From assembly GCF_900230185.1 (NCBI RefSeq), contig NZ_OCSR01000001.1:1178001-1242000 (forward strand): a DNA stretch of 64,000 nt, written 5' to 3'. Each line of letters begins with the position of its first letter. Position 1 is the stretch's first letter. The stretch is from Burkholderia sp. OK233 (lineage in GTDB: Bacteria; Pseudomonadota; Gammaproteobacteria; Burkholderiales; Burkholderiaceae). Shown here piece after piece: positions 8,588 to 18,451 of the stretch. Under the pieces are notes generated by a model. It searched no databases. It was not told where the DNA came from and saw only the letters and a list, made by a program, of their open reading frames with translations. The translations under genes and the position numbers were made by a program.

Positions 8588-9718
8588 ATGAATTTCCAGC
8601 ACACCGAAGACCGCCGCATGCTGGCGGATACGCTCAACCGTTTTGTCACCGAGCAATACGCCTTCGACATGCGCGACCGGATCGCAAGCTCGCCCGAAGG
8701 TTTCAGCGCCGACCTGTGGAATCGCTTCGCGGAACTCGGCATTATCGGCGCGTTGTTCGATGAAACGGAGGGTGGTTTTGGCGGCGGCGGCTTCGATATC
8801 GCCGTCGTATTCGAGAGCCTGGGTCGCGGTCTCGTGGTCGAGCCGTTTCTCGATACGCTGATCGTCGGCCAGGCGATCGCGCGGGGCGGCAATGAAGCGC
8901 AAAAGACCGCGCTTGGCGAATTGATCGACGGCTCCCGGATCGTTGCGCTCGCGCATGGCGAGCCGGACGGCCACTACGAACTGTCGCGCGTCACAACACG
9001 TGCTCAGCGTGTTGGCGACGCATGGCAGTTGAGTGGCGCGAAGGCGGTGGTTCAGCACGGCGAGAACGCTTCCCTTTTCCTGGTCTCTGCACGCACCGCA
9101 GGTGCCGATGACGCCGAATCCGGCATCACGCTCTTTCTCGTCCCGCGCGATGCCGCGGGTGTCAGCGTGCGCGGCTATCGCAAGATCGACGGCGGCCGCG
9201 CCGCCGAGGTTACGTTCGACAACGTCACGCTCGCGGACGATGCGGTGCTCGGTGCGGCTGGGGAAGGTTTTGCAACGCTCGAATACGCGATCAGCTGCGG
9301 CGTGCTTGCGCTGTGTTCCGAAGCGGTCGGTGCGATGGATGTTGCGAAGGACTACACGCTCGAGTATTTGCGTACACGCAAACAGTTCGGCGTGCCAATC
9401 GGCAGCTTCCAGGCGTTGCAACATCGGATGGCGGATCTGCTGCTCGAGATCGAACAGGCGCGATCGGCGGTGATCAATGCAGCTGCGGCGCTTGGGGCTG
9501 AGCGAACCGTGCGGGAACGGGCGGTTTCGGCGGCTAAATACAGTATTGGCAGGATAGGGGCACTGGTCGCCGAGGAATGTATTCAGTTACATGGAGGTAT
9601 CGGCATGACGTGGGAGTTGCCGATGGCTCACTATGCGAAGCGCCTTGTGATGATCGACCATCAACTGGGGGATGAGGATCATCATCTCGAGCGGTTCATT
9701 GCACTCGGCAGAGGGTGA
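8588..9718 (+). CDS. Acyl-CoA dehydrogenase (PimD-like small subunit)
   Basis: The 376-residue paralogue starts MNFQHTEDRRMLADTLNRFV. It keeps the fold and the C-terminal flavin-side motif (QLHGGIGMTWELPMAHYAKRL), but its central region is divergent: the usual SEPxxGSD strand is replaced by VALAHGEPDGHYELSRV. Such degenerate partners commonly pair with a canonical acyl-CoA dehydrogenase, here the gene 12 bp upstream. It is the last gene of the rightward operon and converges on tRNA-Pro. Confidence 0.9.
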   Translation: MNFQHTEDRRMLADTLNRFVTEQYAFDMRDRIASSPEGFSADLWNRFAELGIIGALFDETEGGFGGGGFDIAVVFESLGRGLVVEPFLDTLIVGQAIARGGNEAQKTALGELIDGSRIVALAHGEPDGHYELSRVTTRAQRVGDAWQLSGAKAVVQHGENASLFLVSARTAGADDAESGITLFLVPRDAAGVSVRGYRKIDGGRAAEVTFDNVTLADDAVLGAAGEGFATLEYAISCGVLALCSEAVGAMDVAKDYTLEYLRTRKQFGVPIGSFQALQHRMADLLLEIEQARSAVINAAAALGAERTVRERAVSAAKYSIGRIGALVAEECIQLHGGIGMTWELPMAHYAKRLVMIDHQLGDEDHHLERFIALGRG

Positions 9719-9795
9719 GACCTGGTTTCCAGACTCTCTCCGTCGTGATCAACGAGCGTCGGCCAGAACACGAAACCGGTTCAGGCCAGAAATAG

Positions 9796-9829
9796 AAAAA
9801 GGCCTTACAAGCATTGCTTGTAAGGCCTT
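9796..9829 (-). terminator. Intrinsic terminator after tRNA-Pro
   Basis: A perfect 14-bp stem (AAGGCCTTACAAGC 9799-9812, complement 9816-9829, loop ATT) is followed on the minus strand by TTTTT. It starts 9 bp beyond the tRNA CCA end. The other side also carries a T-rich stretch (GATTTCTTT), so it may also stop rightward transcripts from the acyl-CoA dehydrogenase operon. Confidence 0.8.
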
Positions 9830-9833
9830 GATT

Positions 9834-9914
<81 letters not shown>

Positions 9915-9925
9915 AGCAGCTGAAA

Positions 9926-9954
9926 ATTATAACAGACACTTCAGGCGATTAGAA
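9926..9954 (-). promoter_or_regulatory. Promoter of tRNA-Pro
   Basis: On the minus strand TTCTAA (9954-9949), a 17-bp spacer and a perfect TATAAT (9931-9926) end 11 bp before the tRNA 5' end. This allows a leader of only a few bases. Confidence 0.6.
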
Positions 9955-9977
9955 CCGCTTTGCGCTAACAAAGCAAA

Positions 9978-10385
9978 CTAGTGACCCAACAGGTCGATCA
10001 CATGCAGCAATTCCTTGCGCAACTGCTCCACATCTACCGCAGCCGTTGCTGCGGCCGGCACCGCCGCGCCCTCGCCTTCCTCGACCAGATCAGCCGGCCC
10101 ACCGTGCGCGCCACCGCCATGCGAATCGAGCCGGTTGCGCGCTCCGTTGATCGTGAAGCCCTGCTCGTACAGCAAGTCACGAATCCGCCGGATCAACAGC
10201 ACCTCATGATGCTGATAGTACCGGCGATTGCCGCGCCGCTTAACCGGCCTCAACTGCGTGAACTCCTGTTCCCAATAGCGCAGCACATGCGGTTTCACAC
10301 CGCATAGTTCGCTGACCTCACCAATCGTGAAGTAGCGCTTCGCCGGAATCGGAGGCAAGACGACTTTTTCGATCGTCGCTGTCAT
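9978..10385 (-). CDS. MerR-family transcriptional regulator next to ihfA
   Basis: The 135-residue protein has the MerR winged helix ([26 protein letters not shown]) at residues 17-42, the [13 protein letters not shown] wing and [21 protein letters not shown]. An alanine- and glutamate-rich linker and a short helical tail ([17 protein letters not shown]) follow. There is no metal-binding cysteine pattern at the C-terminus. A MerR-like gene directly after ihfA is a conserved arrangement in beta- and some gammaproteobacteria; the target is unknown. It follows ihfA by 46 bp and probably shares its transcript. Confidence 0.88.
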   Translation of the reverse strand: MTATIEKVVLPPIPAKRYFTIGEVSELCGVKPHVLRYWEQEFTQLRPVKRRGNRRYYQHHEVLLIRRIRDLLYEQGFTINGARNRLDSHGGGAHGGPADLVEEGEGAAVPAAATAAVDVEQLRKELLHVIDLLGH

Positions 10386-10431
10386 CGTCAGTTAGCCGTC
10401 GTGGTGGGTTGCGCAGGGACGCGCCAGTCGA

Positions 10432-10842
10432 TCAGCGCGCGAAGCTCGCTTCAGCGCCATTCTCGACCAACGCTTTCAGCTTTTGACTTGCATGGAACGT
10501 CACAACGCGGCGCGCGGCGATCGGAATCGCCTCGCCGGTCTTCGGGTTTCTGCCGGGACGCTGGGGTTTGTCGCGCAACTGGAAGTTGCCGAACCCCGAC
10601 AGCTTCACGCTATCGCCACTCTCCAGCGCATCGCGGATCACCTCGAAGAACGCTTCGACCATGTCTTTCGCTTCCCGCTTGTTGAGCCCGACATTGTCGA
10701 ACAGCAACTCGGCAAGTTCAGCCTTGGTAAGCGTCGGCGTTTCGGTGGAAACGGCCGCGGGTGATGTCGGAATATCGCGAATCATGGCGCTGCGTTGCGC
10801 CGTAAGAAGGGCTTCGAAATCACTCGAGTTCATTTCATTCAT
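10432..10842 (-). CDS. ihfA: Integration host factor subunit alpha
   Basis: This is the DNA-bending architectural protein that pairs with IHF-beta. The core reads [82 protein letters not shown], including the [10 protein letters not shown] arm with the intercalating proline. The length of 136 residues exceeds the usual 99 because of an N-terminal extension of about 35 residues ([20 protein letters not shown]...), as is common in this group. ATG at 10842 is chosen; the frame extends only to a TTG further upstream. It follows pheT, as in E. coli. Confidence 0.96.
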   Translation of the reverse strand: MNEMNSSDFEALLTAQRSAMIRDIPTSPAAVSTETPTLTKAELAELLFDNVGLNKREAKDMVEAFFEVIRDALESGDSVKLSGFGNFQLRDKPQRPGRNPKTGEAIPIAARRVVTFHASQKLKALVENGAEASFAR

Positions 10843-10911
10843 ATCTATCAAATGGCGCGCCAAGCAGAAACGGAGGTTGCGAAAAAATGCCGTGCAAATG
10901 TTAAATGCGGG

Positions 10912-13347
10912 TTATCCACGCAACCGTGCGCCATATACTCGAGCCAGACGTTCCACCAGAGTTTGAATGGCCAGATCGACCGTTTCATCCTGAAGGGTCC
11001 CGCCAGTATCTTGCAAGGTCACACGGAACGCAAGGCTTTTCTCGTGAGCAGCCAGGCCACCGGAAGTGTTTGATTTTGGACGGAATTCGTCGAAAAGCAC
11101 AACCTTCTGGACGGTCTTGCAGGCCGCTTCGGACTGAGCCTTCTGAAGCTCGTCCAGCAGCGCCTGCACCTCGATTTTCTGATCGACAACGACCGCAATA
11201 TCGCGACGCACCGGCGGGAATTTAGACACATCCGCCGGAATCGGCAATACGCGTTGCATTAATGCTTCCGCTTCGATTTCAAAGAGAATCGGCGCATGCG
11301 GCAAATCATATTTCTGCATCCAGCGCGGATGCAATTCGCCAATCCAGCCCACTGCGCGGCCATTCAGTTCGATACGCGCGCTGCGGCCCGGATGCAATGC
11401 CGGATGCTCCGCTTTCACGAAGCGTGCCACGGCCGGCGCGAGCACGGCTTCCAGATCGCCCTTCACGTCGAAGTAGTCCACCGTGCGCGTTTGCGCGCCC
11501 CACTGCTCTTCGAGCACGGGACCGTAGGCGAGGCCACCGAACATCTTCGGCTGCGCGAAACCTTCGACGGTCAATTCACCTGCCTTGATCGACGGATCGT
11601 GCAGGAACACACGGCCGGCTTCGAACACGCGCACGCGATCGGCCGCGCGACGGTTCAGGTTCGTGCGCAGGACGTCGATCAGGCTGCCGAACAGCATGGT
11701 GCGCATGACCGACAACTGGCTCGCAATCGGATTCAACAGACGAACAGGCTTGTCGTTGCCGGCGAAGTCCGACTCCCACTCGGCATCCACAAAGCTGAAG
11801 TTAACCGTCTCCGCGTAATCGCGCGCGGCGAGCGCATGACGGATCACGTGAATCGAGTGCTGCGTTTCGTTGGTGGGCAGCATTTCGCTGGTCGCGACCG
11901 GCGGACGTGCGGGGATCTTTTCGAAGCCGTAGATACGCGCGACTTCTTCGATCAGGTCTTCTTCGATTTCGATATCGAAGCGGTACGACGGCGGCATCAC
12001 CGAGAACGTATCGTCGTCACGTTCGAACGTCAGGCCGAGGCGCGTGAAGATCTGCGCAATTTCGTCCGCGTCGATCTTGATGCCGATGATGCGGTTCGCA
12101 CGCGAGACCCGCATTTTCACCGGTTCACGCTTCGGCACGTTGACGATCTGATCGTCGACCGGGCCGGCTTCGCCGCCGCAGATATCGAGGATCAATTGCG
12201 TGATGCGTTCGATGTGTTCGACCGTAGTCGCGTAATCGACGCCACGTTCGAAACGATGGCCTGCATCGGTCGAGAAGTTGTACTTGCGCGAGCGGCCACG
12301 AATGCTATCCGGCCACCAGAACGCGGCTTCGAGATAGATGTTGGTGGTGTCGAGTGTGACGGCCGTGCTGTCGCCGCCCATGATGCCGGCGAGGCTTTCG
12401 ATGTGCTGTTCGTCCGCGATCACGCCGACGGTTTCATCGAGTTCGACGGTGTTGCCGTTCAGCAGCTTGAGCGTCTCGCCCTTGCGGCCCCAGCGCACGT
12501 CCATGCCGCCGTGGATCTTGTCCAGATCGAACACGTGCGACGGACGACCCAGTTCGAGCATCACATAGTTCGAGATGTCGACGAGCGCGGAGATGCTGCG
12601 CTGACCCGAGCGTTCGAGACGCTGCACCATCCATTGCGGCGACTTCGCGCGCGCATTCACGCCGCGGATCACGCGGCCCGAAAAACGGCCGCACAGATCG
12701 GGCGCCGAAATTTTGACGGGCAACGTTTCGTTCAACTTGACTTCGACCGGCTTGATCTCGAGCGGACGCAGCGCAGCACCGGTGATGGCCGACGTCTCGC
12801 GCGCCACGCCGAACACCGACAGGCAGTCCGCCTTGTTCGGCGTCAGCTTGATTTCGAAAACCGTGTCGTCGAGATTGAGCGTTTCGCGGATGTCCTGGCC
12901 GATCGGCGTAGCTTCCGGCAGAATCATCAGACCGCTATGATCTTCCGATAGCTTCAGTTCCCGTGCCGAGCACAGCATGCCCTGGCTTTCCACACCGCGC
13001 AGCTTCGAGAGCTTGATCGCGAACGGCGTGCCGCCCTCTTCGGCCGGCGGCAGTTGCGCGCCGACCAGCGCGACCGGCACCTTGATGCCCGGCGCGACAT
13101 TCGGCGCACCGCACACGATGTTCAGCGTCGCGCCCGTGCCGGCGTCGACCTGACACACGTTGAGCTTATCTGCGTCCGGGTGCTTGACGACTTCCAGCAC
13201 CTGGCCGACGACGATCTTCGAGGTCGGCGGCGCGGCGGGCCGCAGGTCTTCGACTTCGAGACCCGCCATCGTCAACGCGTGCGACAGCTCATCGGTCGTC
13301 AGTTGCGGATCGACAAAGGTTCTCAGCCAGGATTCCGGGAATTGCAT
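10912..13347 (-). CDS. pheT: Phenylalanyl-tRNA synthetase beta subunit
   Basis: The 811-residue beta chain of the alpha2-beta2 enzyme charges tRNA-Phe in the cytoplasm. It opens [35 protein letters not shown], followed by the tRNA-binding EMAP-like domain ([23 protein letters not shown]), the B3/B4 editing module ([28 protein letters not shown]), the B5 domain ([19 protein letters not shown]) and the C-terminal ferredoxin-like anticodon-binding domain ([13 protein letters not shown]). It is full length and follows pheS by 137 bp. That gap contains a GCGGCATT/AATGCCGC hairpin (13431-13452). Confidence 0.98.
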   Translation of the reverse strand: MQFPESWLRTFVDPQLTTDELSHALTMAGLEVEDLRPAAPPTSKIVVGQVLEVVKHPDADKLNVCQVDAGTGATLNIVCGAPNVAPGIKVPVALVGAQLPPAEEGGTPFAIKLSKLRGVESQGMLCSARELKLSEDHSGLMILPEATPIGQDIRETLNLDDTVFEIKLTPNKADCLSVFGVARETSAITGAALRPLEIKPVEVKLNETLPVKISAPDLCGRFSGRVIRGVNARAKSPQWMVQRLERSGQRSISALVDISNYVMLELGRPSHVFDLDKIHGGMDVRWGRKGETLKLLNGNTVELDETVGVIADEQHIESLAGIMGGDSTAVTLDTTNIYLEAAFWWPDSIRGRSRKYNFSTDAGHRFERGVDYATTVEHIERITQLILDICGGEAGPVDDQIVNVPKREPVKMRVSRANRIIGIKIDADEIAQIFTRLGLTFERDDDTFSVMPPSYRFDIEIEEDLIEEVARIYGFEKIPARPPVATSEMLPTNETQHSIHVIRHALAARDYAETVNFSFVDAEWESDFAGNDKPVRLLNPIASQLSVMRTMLFGSLIDVLRTNLNRRAADRVRVFEAGRVFLHDPSIKAGELTVEGFAQPKMFGGLAYGPVLEEQWGAQTRTVDYFDVKGDLEAVLAPAVARFVKAEHPALHPGRSARIELNGRAVGWIGELHPRWMQKYDLPHAPILFEIEAEALMQRVLPIPADVSKFPPVRRDIAVVVDQKIEVQALLDELQKAQSEAACKTVQKVVLFDEFRPKSNTSGGLAAHEKSLAFRVTLQDTGGTLQDETVDLAIQTLVERLARVYGARLRG

Positions 13348-13484
13348 GGTTCTGTGTACGTTCTGATCAGGTTAGGTCCAGGTCCGGCTGGCGGCCCATT
13401 GATTCACTGGGCATTGCCGGGGACGCTGCTGCGGCATTGCGTGCAATGCCGCGCTCTATGCTTGTCGCGTTCGTACGCGTCAGT

Positions 13485-14498
13485 TCACGCGAATTGACGC
13501 AGGAAACGCAGGTCGTTTTCGAAGAACAGACGCAGATCTTGCACGCCGTAACGCAACATCGTGAGCCGCTCGAGGCCGCTGCCGAAAGCAAAACCGATGT
13601 AGCGCTCGGGGTCGAGGCCCATGTTGCGGATCACCGTCGGGTGAACCTGGCCGGAACCCGAAATTTCGAGCCACTTGCCGGCGTTCTTGCCCGTTTCGAA
13701 CAGCATGTCGATTTCTGCCGACGGTTCGGTGAACGGAAAGTACGACGGGCGGAAGCGCACCTGAATATCGTCGCGCTCAAAGAATTTCTTGAGGAAGTCC
13801 GAGTAGACACCCTTCAGGTCCGCGAAGCTGATGTTCTCGTCGATCCACAGGCCCTCGACCTGATTGAACATCGGCGAATGCGTTGCATCGCTGTCCACAC
13901 GATACGTGCGGCCCGGCACGATCACCTTGATCGGCGGCGTGTTTGTACGGGCGTAGCGCACCTGCATCGGGCTGGTGTGCGTGCGCAACAGCAGTTGACG
14001 GCCGTCGGCATCTTTGCCGTCGACGTAGAAGGTGTCCTGCATGGAACGCGCCGGATGGTTTTCCGGGCTGTTCAGCGAGGTAAAGTTGTACCAGTCGGTT
14101 TCGATTTCAGGGCCGTCGGCCACATCGAATCCAATCGTACCGAAAATCTGTTCGACGCGCTCCCATGTACGCATCACCGGGTGCAGGCTGCCTGCGCCGG
14201 TGCCGCGACCGGGCAACGTGACGTCGATGGCTTCAGCGGCGAGGCGCTGGTTCAGCAACGCGTCGGCCAGCGCCTGGCGCCGGGCCGTCAACGCGGCTTC
14301 CACTTGTTGCTTGACGAGGTTGATCCGTGCGCCTTCGGTCTTGCGCGTTTCGGGATCGAGTTTGCCAAGTCCTTTCAATAGCTCGGTCAGCGCACCCGAT
14401 TTGCCGAGAAAGCGCGCTTTCTCGTTCTCGAGGGTGGTGACGTCGGAGGCTTCTGCGAAGGCTTTTTGCGCGTCGGCGACAATCTGGTCCAGATCCAT
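13485..14498 (-). CDS. pheS: Phenylalanyl-tRNA synthetase alpha subunit
   Basis: The 337-residue catalytic subunit has an N-terminal coiled coil (residues 1-80) and then class II synthetase motifs: [38 protein letters not shown], motif 2 around [26 protein letters not shown], and motif 3 [25 protein letters not shown] at 14498 ([11 protein letters not shown]) is preferred because GGGA lies six bases upstream; ATGs at 14510 and 14507 are alternatives. It is preceded by a terminator-like hairpin that may control pheST expression. Confidence 0.97.
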   Translation of the reverse strand: MDLDQIVADAQKAFAEASDVTTLENEKARFLGKSGALTELLKGLGKLDPETRKTEGARINLVKQQVEAALTARRQALADALLNQRLAAEAIDVTLPGRGTGAGSLHPVMRTWERVEQIFGTIGFDVADGPEIETDWYNFTSLNSPENHPARSMQDTFYVDGKDADGRQLLLRTHTSPMQVRYARTNTPPIKVIVPGRTYRVDSDATHSPMFNQVEGLWIDENISFADLKGVYSDFLKKFFERDDIQVRFRPSYFPFTEPSAEIDMLFETGKNAGKWLEISGSGQVHPTVIRNMGLDPERYIGFAFGSGLERLTMLRYGVQDLRLFFENDLRFLRQFA

Positions 14499-14553
14499 TG
14501 ATCCCATCATTTCAACGTCAGTGTTCTATCGAAGCAAATCCGGTTCTACCAAC

Positions 14554-14602
14554 AAAAACGGGGCTCGGTGAGGAGCCCCGTTTTTGCTGCAGCGTCACCG
14601 AG
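14554..14602 (-). promoter_or_regulatory. Terminator/attenuator hairpin between rplT and pheS
   Basis: AAAAACGGGGCTC (14585-14573 on the minus strand), a six-base loop and GAGCCCCGTTTTT (14566-14554) form a 13-bp intrinsic terminator whose T-tract lies 55 bp before pheS. An upstream segment CTCGGTGA (14602-14595) is perfectly complementary to TCACCGAG (14571-14564), which spans the loop and the top of the 3' arm. The two pairings exclude each other, as in an attenuator. No phenylalanine-rich leader peptide was found. Confidence 0.6.
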
Positions 14603-14655
14603 ACTACCGGATGTTCGCTGCAACGAACCACGCAGTTTAATTGCCCAAAGCGCAA

Positions 14656-15015
14656 TCAGGCTGCAACGGCGGCTTTCACCTGCTGAACGATCGCAGCAAA
14701 AGCAGCCTTGTCGAACACAGCCATGTCGGCCAGCACCTTGCGGTCGAGTTCGATCGAAGCCTTCTTCAGGCCGTTGATGAACACGCTGTACGTCATGTCG
14801 TGCTGACGCACCGCCGCGTTGATACGCGTGATCCACAATGCACGGAACACACGCTTCTTGTTGCGGCGATCGCGGTAGGCGTATTGGCCCGCGCGCATGA
14901 CCGCCTGCTTGGCGATGCGATAGACGTTATTGCGACGGCCGCGGTAACCCTTGGCCAGCTTGATGATCTTCTTGTGACGGGCCCGTGCGGTAACCCCACG
15001 TTTTACTCGAGGCAT
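14656..15015 (-). CDS. rplT: Ribosomal protein L20
   Basis: The protein has 119 residues, the normal L20 size, starting [40 protein letters not shown]. It binds 23S rRNA early in 50S assembly and, in E. coli, represses its own operon. AGGAG lies seven bases before the ATG. It follows rpmI by 29 bp. Confidence 0.98.
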
Positions 15016-15044
15016 ATCTTGCTCCTATGAGTGTCGGTTAAGGG

Positions 15045-15242
15045 TTAAGCGAACGGCAGCATTGCGCGCACGGAGTTCATATCTGCTTCATGAACTGACG
15101 TCGAACCGCGCAAATGGCGTTTGTTCTTGGTGGTCTTCTTGGTAAGAATGTGGCGCTTGAAGGCTTGACCGCGCTTGACGGTACCGCCCGGACGCACCAC
15201 GAAGCGCTTTGCAGCACTCTTCTTGGTCTTCATCTTCGGCAT
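15045..15242 (-). CDS. rpmI: Ribosomal protein L35
   Basis: The protein has 65 residues, [20 protein letters not shown] at the start and a strongly basic body, exactly the family length. The reading frame continues far upstream without a stop, but homology fixes the start at ATG 15242. It lies between infC and rplT in the standard infC-rpmI-rplT order, after an unusually long 248-bp gap that folds into hairpins. Confidence 0.97.
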   Translation of the reverse strand: MPKMKTKKSAAKRFVVRPGGTVKRGQAFKRHILTKKTTKNKRHLRGSTSVHEADMNSVRAMLPFA

Positions 15243-15490
15243 GACAACTCCATTATTAGATGGATATGGGTGTGCGGTCGGCCAGATGGCCATTACCCGC
15301 CCTTCGAAACCCATTCCACTTGGTATGCAGACCGCCGTTACCGCCGGCGGCCGCTTTTCAGGAAGCGGCGCACATTTGCACATGCGCCGCTCCGAAACCT
15401 GCCGATCCCACACCGGACACCCGGCACAGCATCGTTTCAATCTTTCACAACCGGAGCGCGCACCACACGGTGCGCCGCTGCTCCAGCGGC
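15243..15490 (-). promoter_or_regulatory. Structured leader between infC and rpmI
   Basis: This 248-bp stretch has no gene but holds several hairpins. The strongest is AGCGGCGCA (15364-15372) with TGCGCCGCT (15383-15391). Other short inverted repeats lie near the infC stop. In E. coli, L20 represses rpmI-rplT by binding structured RNA upstream of rpmI, so this region is a candidate L20 autoregulatory leader. The role is inferred from position only. Confidence 0.4.
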
Positions 15491-16015
15491 TTACTTCTTT
15501 TTCTTCGGCGCGAGCACCATGATCATCTGGCGCCCTTCCATTTTCGGCATCTGCTCGACCTGACCGACTTCGTCGAGGTCTGTGCGAAGACGCTCGAGCA
15601 TGCGCATACCGATTTCCTGGTGAGCCATTTCGCGGCCACGGAAACGCAACGTGATTTTCGTCTTGTCGCCGTCGTCGAGGAAGCGGATGAGGTTGCGCAG
15701 TTTGACGTTGTAATCGCCGTCATCGGTGCCCGGGCGGAATTTGACTTCCTTGACCTGGACAATCTTCTGCTTGAGCTTGGCCTCGTGTTGCTTCTTCGCT
15801 TCCGAGTACTTGAACTTGCCGTAGTCCATCAAACGGCAGACCGGCGGAACCGCTTGCGGAGCGATTTCAACCAGATCCACATCCTGCTGTTCCGACATGC
15901 GGAACGCATCAGCGAGTTTCACGATGCCGAGCGGTTCGTTCTCGACTCCGACCAGACGCACCTCGGGTGCTGTAATTTCACCGTTGATGCGGTGCGCAGA
16001 CTTATCAGTAGCGAT
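15491..16015 (-). CDS. infC: Translation initiation factor IF-3 (AUC start)
   Basis: IF-3 has 174 residues when read from ATC at 16015: [19 protein letters not shown] then [19 protein letters not shown]. The conserved N-terminal RINGEI segment lies upstream of the first standard start codon (GTG at 15961), and GAGGAAA sits seven bases before the ATC, so AUC is the real initiator. The linker ([20 protein letters not shown]) and C-terminal 30S-binding domain ([38 protein letters not shown]) are complete. The rare start codon is the known basis for IF-3 autoregulation in E. coli (AUU there). The gene is 49 bp after thrS. Confidence 0.97.
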   Translation of the reverse strand: MATDKSAHRINGEITAPEVRLVGVENEPLGIVKLADAFRMSEQQDVDLVEIAPQAVPPVCRLMDYGKFKYSEAKKQHEAKLKQKIVQVKEVKFRPGTDDGDYNVKLRNLIRFLDDGDKTKITLRFRGREMAHQEIGMRMLERLRTDLDEVGQVEQMPKMEGRQMIMVLAPKKKK

Positions 16016-16064
16016 GTTACGTTTCCTCTAAAAATTAAAAAAACGAGCCGGGCTGCCAAGTGGC

Positions 16065-17972
16065 TCAGTTGAACGACTGCACGTCCTGGCGCAGACGCTC
16101 AATGAAGGTATCGAGAGGCATCACGCCCAGATCGACACCACCACGGGCACGCACGGCTACCGTTTGGGCTTCACGCTCTTTGTCGCCGACCACAAGCAGA
16201 TACGGCACCTTTTCTAGCGTGTGCTCCCGTATTTTATAGCTAATCTTCTCGTTGCGCAAATCGGCCTCTACTCTAACCCCTTGTTTTTGCAACGATTGGG
16301 CTAAAGACCGAGCATATTCGGTCTGACTTTCCGCGATATTCATCACCACAACCTGCATGGGCGCGAGCCACGACGGCATTGCACCAGCATGGTGCTCGAT
16401 CAGAATGCCGAGAAATCGCTCCATTGATCCGACGATTGCCCGGTGCAGCATGATCGGGCGGCGGCGGCTATTGTCTTCGGCGACGTATTCGGCGCCCAGG
16501 CGCTCCGGCAGCACCATATCGAGCTGCAACGTACCGCACTGCCACGAGCGGCCAAGCGCGTCCTTGATGTGGTACTCGACCTTCGGGCCATAGAACGCGC
16601 CCTCGCCCTGCAGCTCTTCCCACGTCACGCCGCAGGCCGTCAGCGCGTCGCGCAGACCCTGTTCGGCACGATCCCACGTCTCATCGGTACCGGCACGCGA
16701 ATCCGGGCGCAGCGACAGCTTGATCTCGACGTTGTCGAAGCCGAAGTCTTTATAGACGCTCATCGCCAGCGTGTTGAACGCGATCGATTCGCTGATGAAC
16801 TGGTCTTCGGTACAGAAAATGTGGGCGTCGTCCTGCACGAACCCACGCACACGCATCAGGCCATGCAGCGCACCCGACGATTCGTTGCGGTGGCACGAGC
16901 CGAATTCCGCGTAACGCAGCGGCAGATCGCGATACGAGCGCAAACCGTGGTTGAACACCTGCACGTGACCCGGGCAGTTCATCGGCTTGATCGCGTAGTC
17001 TCGCTTTTCCGATTCCGTCGTGAACATGTTTTCACGATAGTTCTGCCAGTGGCCCGATGCTTCCCAGAGCGAGCGGTCCATGATCATCGGCGTCTTGATC
17101 TCGAGGTAGCCGGCGTCGTTCACGCGGCGGCGCATGTACTGCTCCACCTGCTGCCACAGCGTCCAACCACGCGGATGCCAGAACACCATGCCCGGCGACT
17201 CGTCTTGCATGTGAAACAGATCGAGTTGCTTGCCGAGCTTGCGGTGATCGCGCTTCTCCGCTTCTTCGAGCATGTGCAGATACGCTTCCTGGTCTTCCTT
17301 CTTCGTCCAGGCCGTGCCGTAAATACGCTGCAGCTGCTCGTTCTTCGAGTCGCCGCGCCAGTAGGCGCCCGCGAGCTTCATCAGTTTGAAGACCTTCAGC
17401 TTGCCGGTGGACGGCACGTGCGGACCGCGGCACAGATCGGTGAAGCCGCCGTGCGAGTACAGCTTGATTTCGTCGGTAGCCGGAATCGATTCGATGATCT
17501 CGGCTTTGTACTTTTCGCCGATGCTCTTGAAGTAGTCCACGGCTTCGTCACGCGACACCACGCGGCGCGAGACCGGCTCGTCTTTCTTCGCGAGTTCCTG
17601 CATGCGCTTTTCGATCTTCTCGAGATCTTCCGGCGTGAAGGGACGGCTATACGCGAAGTCGTAGTAAAAGCCGTTGTCAATCACCGGGCCGATCGTGACT
17701 TGTGCTTCCGGGAACAGATCCTTCACCGCGTACGCGAGCAAATGCGCCGTGGAGTGACGAATGATATCGAGGCCGTCGGCGTCTTTCTCGGTGACGATGG
17801 CAAGCGCCACGTCGCGATCGATCAGCGTGGACGTGTCGACGAGTTCACCGTCGATCTTGCCACCGAGCGCAGCTTTCGCGAGGCCGGGGCCGATCGAGGC
17901 GGCCACTTCGGCGACGGTCACCGGATGCTCGTACTGTCGAACAGAACCGTCAGGCAGACGTATCGAAACCAT
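16065..17972 (-). CDS. thrS: Threonyl-tRNA synthetase
   Basis: The 635-residue class II synthetase has a TGS domain ([32 protein letters not shown]), then the N2 editing domain with zinc-type residues [12 protein letters not shown] and [14 protein letters not shown]. The catalytic domain contains [12 protein letters not shown], motif 2 ([26 protein letters not shown]) and motif 3 ([22 protein letters not shown]), followed by the anticodon-binding domain. ATG 17972 is supported by GGAG six bases upstream and by homology; the open frame upstream is spurious. It heads the thrS-infC-rpmI-rplT-pheST group. Confidence 0.98.
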   Translation of the reverse strand: MVSIRLPDGSVRQYEHPVTVAEVAASIGPGLAKAALGGKIDGELVDTSTLIDRDVALAIVTEKDADGLDIIRHSTAHLLAYAVKDLFPEAQVTIGPVIDNGFYYDFAYSRPFTPEDLEKIEKRMQELAKKDEPVSRRVVSRDEAVDYFKSIGEKYKAEIIESIPATDEIKLYSHGGFTDLCRGPHVPSTGKLKVFKLMKLAGAYWRGDSKNEQLQRIYGTAWTKKEDQEAYLHMLEEAEKRDHRKLGKQLDLFHMQDESPGMVFWHPRGWTLWQQVEQYMRRRVNDAGYLEIKTPMIMDRSLWEASGHWQNYRENMFTTESEKRDYAIKPMNCPGHVQVFNHGLRSYRDLPLRYAEFGSCHRNESSGALHGLMRVRGFVQDDAHIFCTEDQFISESIAFNTLAMSVYKDFGFDNVEIKLSLRPDSRAGTDETWDRAEQGLRDALTACGVTWEELQGEGAFYGPKVEYHIKDALGRSWQCGTLQLDMVLPERLGAEYVAEDNSRRRPIMLHRAIVGSMERFLGILIEHHAGAMPSWLAPMQVVVMNIAESQTEYARSLAQSLQKQGVRVEADLRNEKISYKIREHTLEKVPYLLVVGDKEREAQTVAVRARGGVDLGVMPLDTFIERLRQDVQSFN

Positions 17973-18018
17973 TGCGTTCTCCGTGGTGCCGACCGGCGGC
18001 GGCACATACAACCAGGTC

Positions 18019-18063
18019 AAAAAAACCAAAAAAAATGCGGCCCCGCTTTCGAGGGGCCGCATT
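18019..18063 (-). terminator. Intrinsic terminator between tRNA-Val and thrS
   Basis: On the minus strand AATGCGGCCCC pairs with GGGGCCGCATT (18034-18063, loop of 8) and is followed by a long T-rich run interrupted by GG. It should end the tRNA-Val transcript 160 bp downstream of that tRNA and insulate thrS. Confidence 0.8.
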
Positions 18064-18224
18064 CACATTTCCTGCTAACTACAGTGGCGAAAGTGGTCCT
18101 CGACTAGCGTCGCTCCGAAGTAGTTTCGGTCAACGTTCGCGGCGCCATAACCGTATTTGCCTTTTGCGCCGAAGCGCTTACTGCAGCTTGCGAAACCCCG
18201 GCAAAACCGGAATTTCTCTTTCGT

Positions 18225-18301
18225 TGGTAGGCTCGATTGGACTCGAACCAACGACCCCCACCATGTCAAGGTGGTGCTCTAACCAGCTGAGCTACGAGCC
18301 T
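18225..18301 (-). tRNA. tRNA-Val (anticodon GAC)
   Basis: This is a 77-nt cloverleaf on the minus strand. The acceptor stem AGGCTCG pairs with CGAGCCT and is followed by A and an encoded CCA. The anticodon stem is CCACC/GGTGG with loop TTGACAT, giving anticodon GAC (Val). The D-arm (GCTCAGCTGGTTAGAGC) and T-arm (GGTTCGAGTCC) are canonical. Confidence 0.97.
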
Positions 18302-18312
18302 GAAGAAACGAG

Positions 18313-18341
18313 ATTATATGGAGCCCCACACCGCTTGGCAA
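18313..18341 (-). promoter_or_regulatory. Promoter of tRNA-Val
   Basis: On the minus strand TTGCCA (18341-18336), 17 bp, then a perfect TATAAT (18318-18313) ends 12 bp before the tRNA. Eleven of twelve hexamer bases match the sigma-70 consensus, as expected for a stable-RNA gene. Confidence 0.75.
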
Positions 18342-18451
18342 GTACTTTTATGCACCGACTTTAAATTTCTACTCACGCGCGCGGGCGCATCGAACCGATG
18401 CCTGCCGGGCACCTGCTGGCACCCGCAGGCACCCGCCGCCTCGTCAGCGCA

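Noticed and set aside
11296..12951. Long plus-strand frame of 551 codons opposite pheT
   Set aside because: Arg/His/Asp-rich antisense shadow of pheT; the same applies opposite thrS (16443-18107), relA (18518-20239), metY (33423-34613) and uvrD (56966-59317).
18380..18440. GC-rich hairpin GCCTGCCGGG/CCCGCAGGC downstream of relA as terminator
   Set aside because: The stem has a bulge and no T-tract follows on either strand.
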